DNA of 47,038 nt from Alphaproteobacteria bacterium. GTDB taxonomy: Bacteria > Pseudomonadota > Alphaproteobacteria > Rhizobiales > Hyphomicrobiaceae. Of the stretch, positions 34,114 through 41,980 are shown piece after piece. How positions within the stretch are numbered: position 1 is the first letter of the stretch; each line of letters opens with the position of its first letter. The notes beneath the pieces were generated by a model. That model was given only the letters and a program-made list of their open reading frames with translations. It searched no databases and was not told where the DNA came from. The stretch covers positions 1 to 47,038 of the forward strand of contig JAGVSR010000142.1 in the NCBI GenBank assembly GCA_019137195.1, written 5' to 3'. A program made the translations under genes and the position numbers.

Positions 34114-36003
34114 TCAGCGGGCCATCGCCAGGCGCTCGAGCGCCTTCCGTGTCGGCTCGTTGAAGAAGCCGATGGACGGTCCGCTGTAGTAGCCGCGCTG
34201 GGCGAGCTTCCGTTGCACGGCGCGCCGGGTGGAGAGGCTCCAGGCGTCGGGCCGTTCCAGGAGGTCGCGGCGGGCCTCAGCGTCCCCGGCCTCGAAGGCT
34301 GCGAGCAGTAGCACAGCCGCCCGCGCGGGGTCTCGGGCCACACCGCGGCCTTCGTCGTGAAGCGAGGCCAGCTCACGCATGGCTCCGGAATGCTTCTTGG
34401 CGACCGCCATCCCGAGCAGACGGGCACCCTCGGCAAGATCAGGGCGAGCTCCCTCGCCCTTGATGTTCATGAGCGCCAGGTTGAACATGGCCCGCGTCTG
34501 GCCGCTCTCAACCGCCATTGCATACCATCGGCGGGCCTCGGCCGGATTGCGGGCTACGCCCTTGCCGGACTGGTAGAGGTAGGCAAGGCTGGTCATGGCG
34601 TTGGCGTCGCCCGCCGCGGCTGCCTGCGCATAGAGCCGGAGCGCTTCGTTCAAGTCGCGCGGAACCGCCTCGCCGTACTCGTACATGGTGCCGAGTGAGG
34701 CCATGGCACCGGTGTGTCCGGTCACGGCCGCCTTGCGGTACCAGATGGCGGCGGCGGCGATGTCGCGCTCGGTGCCACGGCCCTTGTCATAGGCGCGGGC
34801 GAGCTCGAACATGGCAGGTGCCAGGCCGAGCTCGGCGGCCTCCTTGTAGAGGGCGAAGGCCTTGGCCATTACGGCCGGTTTCGCACTTGGCGCGTCGAGC
34901 TTCAAGGCTTCCGTGTAGGCCGCCTCGCCTGGCGACGGCGTGGCCGTCGCCGGATTGGAGCCGGTGACGATGGAGGTCCAGCCGGCCACGTAGGTCTCGA
35001 GCTTGACGAGCTTGATGGTGGCGAGCTCGGCGAAGACGCCCTCGGGGTAGACCTCGAGATGACGGCGGAAGCTCGCAGGATCGGAGCTGGACTTGATCGC
35101 CTCCCAGGCCTCGATCTCGGCAAGGCGGGCATCTTTCGCCGGCGTCGGGCCGTCGTCCGGCCGGGCCGTCGTCTCGGGCTCGGCAAGCTTCGGCTTGAAG
35201 TAGAACTCTCCGGTCAGCGACGAGTGTTCCCATGGCGTCTGGCGGCCGCTCGTCAGCTCGAGCACCTTGCGCCGCGTCTTGCGAAACACGTCCTCTATGG
35301 GAACGCCCACGGTCGGGATCGCCTCGGCGAGAGCCGTTGTGTAAGGGCTGTTGCCGCCGCTTCCGTCGAGGGCGACGCGACCGGGCGCGGTGGCGTAGGC
35401 AATGAGCGTGCCCGACGGGGCCTCGACAGGCGCCAGGCCGCGCACCACGCCACGTGCGGCGCCGGCAAAGGGATTGTCACGGCAAGCGTCGAGAATAGCA
35501 ATATTGAGCCGGCTGCCGGACCTCTCCATGGTCTTCATGAGCTCGGTGAGGCTGACGCCGGACAGTGCCACCTCCTCGATGCCGCTGATGTCGGCCCCGA
35601 TCGGTATCAGGTAGTTCTCCCCGTCGGCCTGCACGCCGTGGCCTGCGTAGTAGAACAACCCGACACTGTCGGACGCGCGCAGGCGGCGTCCGAAGTCGAT
35701 GATCGAGCGCTTCATCAGCTCCTGGTCGGCATCGATGAGTGTGCTGACCTCGAAGCCCGCGTCCTTCAGGACCGCTGCCATGCGCTCGGCATCATTGCGC
35801 GGGTTCGCGAGCGGCGCGAAGGAATAGGTGCTGTTGCCGATAACGAGTGCAAGACGCGTCTCGGCGGCCGCGAGGGACGGCGCGAGCAGGACGAAAATGG
35901 CGGCCGCGAGCGCAGCGGCCAAATGGCGAGCCAGCAGGCCCGGCGCCGGTAGGCGCCCGGCGGGCTTCAGCGGCCATAGCGTGCGGCTGGCCCAAACGGC
36001 CAT
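34114..36003 (-). CDS. Exported caspase-family (C14) protein with Sel1 repeats
   Basis: A 629-residue protein. After an N-terminal signal-like segment (LLARHLAAALAAAIFVLLAP, cleavage near residue 48) comes a caspase p20-like domain: RLALVIGNSTYSFAPLANPR, FYYAGHGVQADGENYLIP with His122, and LNIAILDACRDNPF with Cys174, so the catalytic dyad is complete. Residues about 370-590 are Sel1-type repeats (ARAYDKGRGTERDIAAAAIW, GTMYEYGEAVPRDLNEALRL, AYLYQSGKGVARNPAEARRW). The last 40 residues (VQRKLAQRGYYSGPSIGFFN) resemble a peptidoglycan-binding domain. GGGAG eight bases upstream fixes the ATG at 36003; the open frame continues 43 codons further. It probably acts in the periplasm. Physiological substrates of such proteins are generally unknown. 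Confidence 0.9.
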   Translation of the reverse strand: MAVWASRTLWPLKPAGRLPAPGLLARHLAAALAAAIFVLLAPSLAAAETRLALVIGNSTYSFAPLANPRNDAERMAAVLKDAGFEVSTLIDADQELMKRSIIDFGRRLRASDSVGLFYYAGHGVQADGENYLIPIGADISGIEEVALSGVSLTELMKTMERSGSRLNIAILDACRDNPFAGAARGVVRGLAPVEAPSGTLIAYATAPGRVALDGSGGNSPYTTALAEAIPTVGVPIEDVFRKTRRKVLELTSGRQTPWEHSSLTGEFYFKPKLAEPETTARPDDGPTPAKDARLAEIEAWEAIKSSSDPASFRRHLEVYPEGVFAELATIKLVKLETYVAGWTSIVTGSNPATATPSPGEAAYTEALKLDAPSAKPAVMAKAFALYKEAAELGLAPAMFELARAYDKGRGTERDIAAAAIWYRKAAVTGHTGAMASLGTMYEYGEAVPRDLNEALRLYAQAAAAGDANAMTSLAYLYQSGKGVARNPAEARRWYAMAVESGQTRAMFNLALMNIKGEGARPDLAEGARLLGMAVAKKHSGAMRELASLHDEGRGVARDPARAAVLLLAAFEAGDAEARRDLLERPDAWSLSTRRAVQRKLAQRGYYSGPSIGFFNEPTRKALERLAMAR

Positions 36004-36296
36004 CGATAGGCTCCCGTCTGACAAGAGGCTCGCGCAGGCCCGTGCCAGGGCCGATTCGCTCGTCAGTCTAGACCGGGATCGTGGCGTTGCGCCGTGTCCG
36101 GAGGGCGCCGCCCCCAGGATTGTTCGCCCCATCCTGGCGCGTGCCGGCCCGCAGCCGTGGGGAGCATTAACTGGTGTAAAAAAACTCTTAAAACACCGCA
36201 GGCGCCATTATCTATAAACTCTTGATAAGATGGACTAACAAAACCCTATCGGTTACAAAAACCTCAACAGCGCAACCCCACGACCGAAGCCTTCCC
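36004..36296. promoter_or_regulatory. AT-rich divergent regulatory region
   Basis: The stretch 36160-36290 is strikingly AT-rich compared with the rest of the window and separates the caspase gene (minus) from a small membrane-protein gene (plus). On the minus strand TTGTTA (36241-36236), 17 bases, TTTATA (36218-36213) is a possible promoter for the caspase gene, with a leader of about 200 bases. GGTGT and ACACC arms lie around an A/T run at 36173-36197. A start codon for an unrelated frame (TTG at 36222) falls here and is not believed. Confidence 0.4.
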
Positions 36297-36473
36297 ATGC
36301 ATCTCGACCCTGCACGTGAAGCCCAACCAACCCATCGCCTGGTGAAGATCGGCTTCCTCGCCTGCTTCGCCTTCGCGGCCGGGCTCATGATCTCGTCGCT
36401 CTCGAAGGCCGAAGGCGCAATGATGTCCCATCCCAGCCTGCATCAAAGCGTGCCCGACATCCTCAACCGATGA
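36297..36473 (+). CDS. Small single-span membrane protein of unknown function, 58 aa
   Basis: A short frame MHLDPAREAQPTHRL followed by a hydrophobic span KIGFLACFAFAAGLMISSL and a polar tail ending HQSVPDILNR. It would place a single helix in the inner membrane, or could be a signal-anchor. The frame is open to a TTG at 36222 but the ATG at 36297 with CGAAG nine bases upstream is preferred. It is bounded by an AT-rich promoter-like region and a clear terminator at 36533-36566, which makes expression plausible despite its size. No family recognised. Confidence 0.58.
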   Translation: MHLDPAREAQPTHRLVKIGFLACFAFAAGLMISSLSKAEGAMMSHPSLHQSVPDILNR

Positions 36474-36817
36474 TCGTGCGACGCCGCTCTCCTCTTTACC
36501 TGCACCTACCTACGTTCTCCTGTCTCTTCCTTGCCCCTGAGCCTCACGGCCCAGGGGCTTTTTCTTGTTGAATGCCTTGGCCCTGCGGCATTCGACCCGC
36601 GCCTGGGTCTGGTAAGCTCGGCTCAACCGGGCTAGAGAGGCACCCGGCTCGCAGGTAAGGTATTCCTCTCGAGCCCCTTCCGGTGCGCGGCGCTCCCTTC
36701 CAGTGCCCGGCGCGCACGTACTCGCCCTCCCGTCGGCGCGGGAGGCTGAAACGGCGGCGGCGTCGTACGCCACCGAGGCGCTTGCACGACGTCGACATCA
36801 CACGAGGAACTCGTCAC
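36474..36817. other. Intergenic region containing a terminator
   Basis: A pyrimidine-rich stretch (36480-36530) leads into the terminator at 36533-36566. The rest, up to the 2OG oxygenase start, has no convincing gene; the upstream extension of the oxygenase frame from 36683 is arginine-rich and not credible. GAGGAAC at 36806-36812 is the likely ribosome site of the oxygenase gene. Confidence 0.5.
36533..36566 (+). terminator. Rho-independent terminator after the small membrane protein gene
   Basis: GCCCCTG (36533-36539) pairs with CAGGGGC (36552-36558), and inside it GCC (36541-36543) pairs with GGC (36548-36550) around a TCAC loop, with one A/C mismatch between. TTTTTCTT follows at 36559-36566. 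A classical forward terminator. Confidence 0.9.
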
Positions 36818-37474
36818 ATGGCCATCACGCCGGAAGCCGTTACCGCTTCGATGCTCGCCAGCATCGATTCCGCCCAGCGCTCCGAGAAGCCGTATCGGCA
36901 CTGGTTTCTCGACAAGTGCGTGCCGGACGACGCGGCCGATGCCATTCTGGCGCTCCCCTTCCCGGCCCCCGAGCTGGGAGGCCTCTCGGGCAAGCGCGAG
37001 CTGCACAACAATACGCGTACCTACTTCGATCAGGAGAATATGGCCCGCCATCCCGTGTGCCGGGCCTTCAACGAAGCCTTCCAGGGCCAGACACTGACGA
37101 AGCATATCGAGACGGTGTTCGGCCTCGACCTCACGGGTACGTACCTGCGCGTTGAGTTCGCCCAGGACGTCGATGGATTCTGGCTCGAGCCGCACACCGA
37201 CCTTGGGGTCAAGAAGTTCACGATGCTGCTGTACCTGTCGCGCGATCCGAGCCACGCCAACCTTGGCACCGACATCTACGACGCCGACAAGAAGCACCTC
37301 GGCCGCTCGCCATTCCACTCCAATGGGGCCATGGTGTTCGTTCCTTCCGACATCAGCTATCACGGCTTCGAGCCTCGCAAGATCGAAGGCGTCAGGAAGT
37401 CCGTCATCATCAACTACGTGACGAACGAGTGGCGTGCCCGCGAGCAGCTCGCCTATCCCGAAAAGCCGCTCTGA
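36818..37474 (+). CDS. 2-oxoglutarate/Fe(II)-dependent oxygenase
   Basis: A 218-residue double-stranded beta-helix oxygenase. The iron triad is visible: EPHTDLGVKK with His126 and Asp128, and SYHGFEPR with His182; Arg193 in EGVRKSVIINYV would bind 2-oxoglutarate. KRELHNNTRTYF and TMLLYLSRD are typical flanking strands. The 2OG-Fe(II) fold is shared by hydroxylases acting on proteins, lipids or small molecules, so the substrate is not readable. The start at 36818 follows a ribosome-site-like GAGGAAC. It stands alone before the L,D-transpeptidase genes. Confidence 0.86.
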   Translation: MAITPEAVTASMLASIDSAQRSEKPYRHWFLDKCVPDDAADAILALPFPAPELGGLSGKRELHNNTRTYFDQENMARHPVCRAFNEAFQGQTLTKHIETVFGLDLTGTYLRVEFAQDVDGFWLEPHTDLGVKKFTMLLYLSRDPSHANLGTDIYDADKKHLGRSPFHSNGAMVFVPSDISYHGFEPRKIEGVRKSVIINYVTNEWRAREQLAYPEKPL

Positions 37475-37697
37475 GCCCGGGGGCGTGAACGGGGAGGCCG
37501 TGTTGTGGTTGCGAAGGCCTGCAGGGGGCTCGGGCCGCTCCGGCGGCCTCGCCAATCCCGGCTTTCCGCCGCCCGCCGTGGCCAGACCGGCACGTAGCAC
37601 GACGAATCGCACTAGTTTCATCGTGTTGCCACAAGGCGCCGGTCCCCTGCCGGACGGCTCGGCATGCCGGGCTTGCCGAAATTAGGAGCTTCGTCCC

Positions 37698-39674
37698 ATG
37701 CGCCTGCCACTCGTCGCTGCGATGGCCTGCCTCACTGGCGCGGGGCTCGTTCTGCCGGCGCTCGCCGAGGACGCCGATCCCGACGATCTCCCGCGCGCTG
37801 CACCCGCCCCCGGCAGCGTTACCATGCATGCGCTGCCCGACGGCGAAGGAGCGTCGACGACCGCTCCGGCACCGGCTGCGGCTCCGGCTGCGACCGGCAG
37901 CGTCGACACCACTGCTACGCCTCCGGCTGCACCTCCGCCGCCTCTGGCTGGAATAGGCCGGGCCGTGCGCGAGGCGCTGAAGCCGCTCTCGGAGGACGAG
38001 CCGGTGACGCCGCCACCGGGGGCCGGCAAGCCAAAGCCGCCGACGCAGGCCGAAGCGTCGGAGCTCTCGCTCCACCGCGACCAGGCTGCCATCGCCGCCT
38101 TCTACGCCGCGCGCAACGATGCACCGGTGTGGGTCAACAAATGGGGCCTCGAGCCGCGTGCGCTGGAGGTCATCGCCGAGATCGACCGCGCCGCATATTG
38201 GGGCCTCGACCCCCGGGACTTCGAGCTCCCCTCGATCGGACCGGGGCTCGACGGCGGGCCGGAGCTCCCCGAGGCCGATCTCGTCAAGGCAGAGCAGACG
38301 ATGGCGCTCGTGGTCTTGAAGTACGCGCGCTACGCGCGTGGCGGTGCCATTGCCCAGCCGGACCGGCAACTTTCGTCGTTCTACGACCGGCGGCCCTCGG
38401 TGCGGGACCGCAAGCAGCTACTCGAGGAGATTGCCGCCGCCGCAAAGCCCGGTGCCTACCTGGCGGCGATCCATCCTCAACACGAGCAGTTCAAGAAGCT
38501 CCACCAGGCTTGGCTCGAGGCCAAGCGGCTTCTCAAGCTCAAGTCGGGTAAAATCCCGCCCGGGGCCGACGTCAAGCCGGGGGATCGGACCCCTCAGGTG
38601 GTGGCGCTGCGCAAGCGCATGGACGTGCCGGCATCGCCGGGTTTCGACGAGACGCTCTACGACGAGGCTCTCGTACACGCCGTTTCCGGCTTTCAGTTCT
38701 ATCGCGGAATCGAGCCGGCAGACGGAACGGTCGATGCCGCCACGCGAGACGCACTCGCGAAGCCCATCAAAGGCAATGCCGATCAGCTGCTCGCCAACAT
38801 GCAGGCCTGGCGCTACATGCCCGACGACATGGGCGACTTCTACGTCTGGCTCAACATTCCCGAATACACGGTCAGGATCGTCGAGAAGGGCGACTTGATA
38901 TGGACCGAAAGGGCGACGACGGGCCTCGTCAACAAGCAGACGCCGGTCTTCTCCGACGAGATCGAGCGCGTGACCTTCCGCCCCAAGTGGCGCGTGCCCG
39001 ACAGCATCAAGGTCAAGGAAGTGTGGCCTAGTCTTCTCTCCGGCGGCGGCATGATGCGTCAGCACGGCCTCGTCATGGAAGACCGCAGTGGCAACCCGGT
39101 CGACTGGCGCTCGATCAACTGGGCCAAGGCCAATATGGAGGACTACACGCTCTGGCAGCCCCCGGGCGGCAAGAACCAACTCGGCGTCGTGCGCTTCTCG
39201 TTTCCGAGCAAACACCGTGTCTACATGCACGACACGCCCGACAAGTACATGTTCGCCTGGTCGCGACGGGCCGTCAGCCACGGCTGCATGCGCATCAGGA
39301 ACCCGCTCGAGATGGCGACCATCATCCTCGGCCACGACCAGGGCTGGGATCGCGCCCGGGCCGACGACGCGGTCGCCAACGGGCCCGAGCACAATATCGT
39401 CGAGCTCAACCGGAAGGTGCCGGTTCACATCACGTATTTCACCGCCCGCATCGGTGACAAGGGCAAGATCGAGACCTGGGCCGACGTCTACGGCCACGAG
39501 CGCCGCTTGAAGCTCGCGCTCGCCGGAAAATGGAGCCAGATCGACGTTCCGACCGACCATCTGGCCCCCCTCGACCAGACCCGCGTCCCGGGTGTCGCCT
39601 CGGCCCAGCGCCGCCCGCGCCAGAAGGAGGACACGGCACAGAGCGTGTTCAACTCTGTGTTCGGCGGGTTCTGA
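37698..39674 (+). CDS. L,D-transpeptidase, YcbB/LdtD type (first of two)
   Basis: A 658-residue exported enzyme that forms 3-3 crosslinks in peptidoglycan. After a signal peptide (LVAAMACLTGAGLVLPALA) and an Ala/Pro-rich linker come the scaffold domain of YcbB (AAFYAARNDAPVWVNKWGLE), a peptidoglycan-binding-like region (VVALRKRMDVPASPGFDETL) and the YkuD catalytic domain with MHDTPDKYMF and SHGCMRIRNP (catalytic Cys530). AGGAG nine bases upstream supports the ATG at 37698. A diverged paralogue follows 242 bases downstream and ends with the same FGGF residues. The two probably differ in timing or condition of use. Confidence 0.94.
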   Translation: MRLPLVAAMACLTGAGLVLPALAEDADPDDLPRAAPAPGSVTMHALPDGEGASTTAPAPAAAPAATGSVDTTATPPAAPPPPLAGIGRAVREALKPLSEDEPVTPPPGAGKPKPPTQAEASELSLHRDQAAIAAFYAARNDAPVWVNKWGLEPRALEVIAEIDRAAYWGLDPRDFELPSIGPGLDGGPELPEADLVKAEQTMALVVLKYARYARGGAIAQPDRQLSSFYDRRPSVRDRKQLLEEIAAAAKPGAYLAAIHPQHEQFKKLHQAWLEAKRLLKLKSGKIPPGADVKPGDRTPQVVALRKRMDVPASPGFDETLYDEALVHAVSGFQFYRGIEPADGTVDAATRDALAKPIKGNADQLLANMQAWRYMPDDMGDFYVWLNIPEYTVRIVEKGDLIWTERATTGLVNKQTPVFSDEIERVTFRPKWRVPDSIKVKEVWPSLLSGGGMMRQHGLVMEDRSGNPVDWRSINWAKANMEDYTLWQPPGGKNQLGVVRFSFPSKHRVYMHDTPDKYMFAWSRRAVSHGCMRIRNPLEMATIILGHDQGWDRARADDAVANGPEHNIVELNRKVPVHITYFTARIGDKGKIETWADVYGHERRLKLALAGKWSQIDVPTDHLAPLDQTRVPGVASAQRRPRQKEDTAQSVFNSVFGGF

Positions 39675-39916
39675 GCACGGACCGACCGTTCAGCGCCGAC
39701 CGGAGCCGTGACCACGTGGACGCGGGGCGCGAGCCTCGGGCGCGTGGCGGCTTTCGTTCTGGCCGCCCTACCGTCCCTGCACGGGTCCTGGGCTTTGGCA
39801 AAACGGCAACAGGTGGCTCTACATCCGACAGCCTCCTGCCGCTCGCACTTCCACCGATCTTCTCAGGTTCGGCGCGCTCGGATAGCCTCTCGGCGCTTCT
39901 CGAGGGAGACGATCGT

Positions 39917-41887
39917 ATGCGTACCGTAACCGCGACTGGCGCCGCGTGTGTGGCTGCTGTCCTCATTGCCGTCTCGCCGGTTGCGGCTCAGGAGGCTCCC
40001 GCTCCTCTCGTGCCTTCCGCCGACGCGAGCCATGTGCTGCCGGCTTCGCCCACGCCTCCGGCGCCTTCTGGTTCTGCGGCTCCCGCAGCGATGGATGCTG
40101 CGGCCGCAATGCCTGCCGCTCCCGAACCTGCGGCGGGCGGGCATGTGGAGTCGGCCAGTCCCGCCTTCGATCCCATCGGCGCCGACATCCGCGCCCGTCT
40201 GCTGAGCGGCAAGCCGAAGGAGGAGGAGGCCGCCGACTGGCAGGCGCTGGTCGATCTCTACGAGCGGCGGAAGGACGACGCCTTCTGGGTCGCACCGACG
40301 GGGTACAACAAGCGGGCGCAAGCGCTCGTAGCCGAGCTGCTGAAGGCTGCAGATTGGGGCTTGAGCCCGGCCGATTTCGTGCCGCCCGCGATCGGCAACG
40401 AGGGTGGCCCGGAGCTAAAGCGCGACGTGCGCATCGAGGCCGAGCTCGGCTTCGGCCTCGCGGTGCTGAAATACGTTCGCTACGCTCGCGGCGGACGCAT
40501 CCCGATGCCGCCCAAGCAGCTCTCGTCGTACATCGATCGCTTTCCGCAGTACAAAGACCCGCAACAGCTCCTGATCGAGCTCGCGAGCGCAGGCGACGCC
40601 GCCGCCGCGCTCCGGAGCGTGCATCCCCAGCACGCCGGGTTCGAGCGGCTGCGCCAGACCTACCTCGCGCTCGTCGGCGGCGCCCGTGCAACCCCTGAGA
40701 TCGTCATCATTCCTGACGGGCCGAGGCTCGTCCCCGGCCAGAAGCACACGCAGATCCCGCTCCTGAGAAAGCGTCTCGCCGTCGCCGCGCCGGCCGATGC
40801 AGACGAGACGCTCTACGACCCGACGCTCGCCGACGCGGTAAAGCGCTTCCAGTCCGAAAAGGGGACACGCGCCGACGGCATCGTCGGCAACTCGACCCGG
40901 GCCGCGCTCAACAACGTCGAGCAGCCGAGCCCCGACAGACTTCTGGCCAACATGGAAGCGTGGCGCTGGATGCCCGACGACCTCGGCCGCCTCTACGTCT
41001 GGGTCAATATCCCGGAGTTCATGGTGCGCGTCGTCAAAGACGGCGCCGTGATCCACGAGGAGCGGGTGATCACGGGCGAGGTTTCGAAGCAAACGCCGGT
41101 CTTCGACGACGCCATCGAGACCATTTGGTTCCACCCGCGCTGGAACGTGCCCATGAGCATCAAGGTGCGCGAACTCTACCCGAGCATGGCGCGCGGCGGC
41201 GGAGCCATCCAGCGCCAGGGGCTCAAGGTTTCCTACAACGGCCGCGAGATCAATCCCTCGGGCGTGAGCTGGGGCAGCGTCGACATCCGCAACTACGAGA
41301 TCTACCAGCCTCCGGGGCCCTCGAACGTGCTCGGTCAGGTGAAGTTCACCTTCCCCAACAAGCACGGCGTCTACATGCATGACACGACGTCGAAGGGGCT
41401 CTTCAACGAGGCGAGCAGGCCGTTCAGTCACGGCTGCATGCGCGTCCGCGATCCCCTGAGACTCGCCGAGGTGCTGCTTCGCGAGGATCAGGGCTGGGAC
41501 CGCGCGCGGATCGACGCCATCGTCGGTGCCGCGCCCGTCGAGACGCCGGTCGAGGTCAAGACCAGAATCCCCGTTCACGTCACCTATTTCACCGAGGCCA
41601 TCGGAGACGACGGCAAGGAGAGCATCTTCCGCGACGTCTACGGACACGAGCAGAGGATCAAGCTCGCGCTCGCCGGAAAATGGAGCCAGATCGATGTCGG
41701 TCCCGACCACCTGGCGCCGGTCAAGTTCCAGCGCCTCCCCGAGTACGAGATGGCGGGCGATCCCATCAGCTTCCTGTTCGGTGGTTTCGGCGGACCCGAT
41801 CCTGGTCCACAGGGCGGCAGCACCAAGCAAGCCAAGAAGGGCAAGAGCCAGGGCGGCTCGCTGATGGACCTGTTCGGTGGCTTCTGA
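39917..41887 (+). CDS. L,D-transpeptidase, YcbB/LdtD type (second of two)
   Basis: A 656-residue paralogue of the preceding gene with the same architecture: signal peptide (AACVAAVLIAVSPVAA), Ala/Pro-rich linker, YcbB scaffold (KDDAFWVAPTGYNKRAQALV), peptidoglycan-binding-like region (IPLLRKRLAVAAPADADETL) and YkuD domain with MHDTTSKGLF and SHGCMRVRDPLR (Cys507). GAGGGAG eight bases upstream supports the ATG at 39917; the longer open frame upstream overlaps the previous gene. The C-terminus LMDLFGGF and the stretch LKLALAGKWSQIDV/IKLALAGKWSQIDV are shared with the first copy. A perfect 14-bp hairpin follows. Confidence 0.94.
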   Translation: MRTVTATGAACVAAVLIAVSPVAAQEAPAPLVPSADASHVLPASPTPPAPSGSAAPAAMDAAAAMPAAPEPAAGGHVESASPAFDPIGADIRARLLSGKPKEEEAADWQALVDLYERRKDDAFWVAPTGYNKRAQALVAELLKAADWGLSPADFVPPAIGNEGGPELKRDVRIEAELGFGLAVLKYVRYARGGRIPMPPKQLSSYIDRFPQYKDPQQLLIELASAGDAAAALRSVHPQHAGFERLRQTYLALVGGARATPEIVIIPDGPRLVPGQKHTQIPLLRKRLAVAAPADADETLYDPTLADAVKRFQSEKGTRADGIVGNSTRAALNNVEQPSPDRLLANMEAWRWMPDDLGRLYVWVNIPEFMVRVVKDGAVIHEERVITGEVSKQTPVFDDAIETIWFHPRWNVPMSIKVRELYPSMARGGGAIQRQGLKVSYNGREINPSGVSWGSVDIRNYEIYQPPGPSNVLGQVKFTFPNKHGVYMHDTTSKGLFNEASRPFSHGCMRVRDPLRLAEVLLREDQGWDRARIDAIVGAAPVETPVEVKTRIPVHVTYFTEAIGDDGKESIFRDVYGHEQRIKLALAGKWSQIDVGPDHLAPVKFQRLPEYEMAGDPISFLFGGFGGPDPGPQGGSTKQAKKGKSQGGSLMDLFGGF

Positions 41888-41917
41888 CGACTGAAGGCGG
41901 GGAGCCCGCAAACGAGA

Positions 41918-41949
41918 CCGCCCTGCCCTCCGGCAGGAGGGCAGGGCGG
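41918..41949. terminator. Perfect 14-bp hairpin between convergent genes
   Basis: CCGCCCTGCCCTCC (41918-41931) and GGAGGGCAGGGCGG (41936-41949) are perfect arms with the loop GGCA. It lies 31 bases after the second L,D-transpeptidase and 31 bases before the end of the LytM gene on the other strand, where a shared bidirectional terminator is expected. There is no long T-run on either side. Confidence 0.75.
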
Positions 41950-41980
41950 GAGAATTCGTGAGCCTTGCAGAGCGCTTGCC

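Noticed and set aside
40415-41911. Reverse open frame of 498 codons
   Set aside because: Antisense to the second L,D-transpeptidase, whose motifs are clear.
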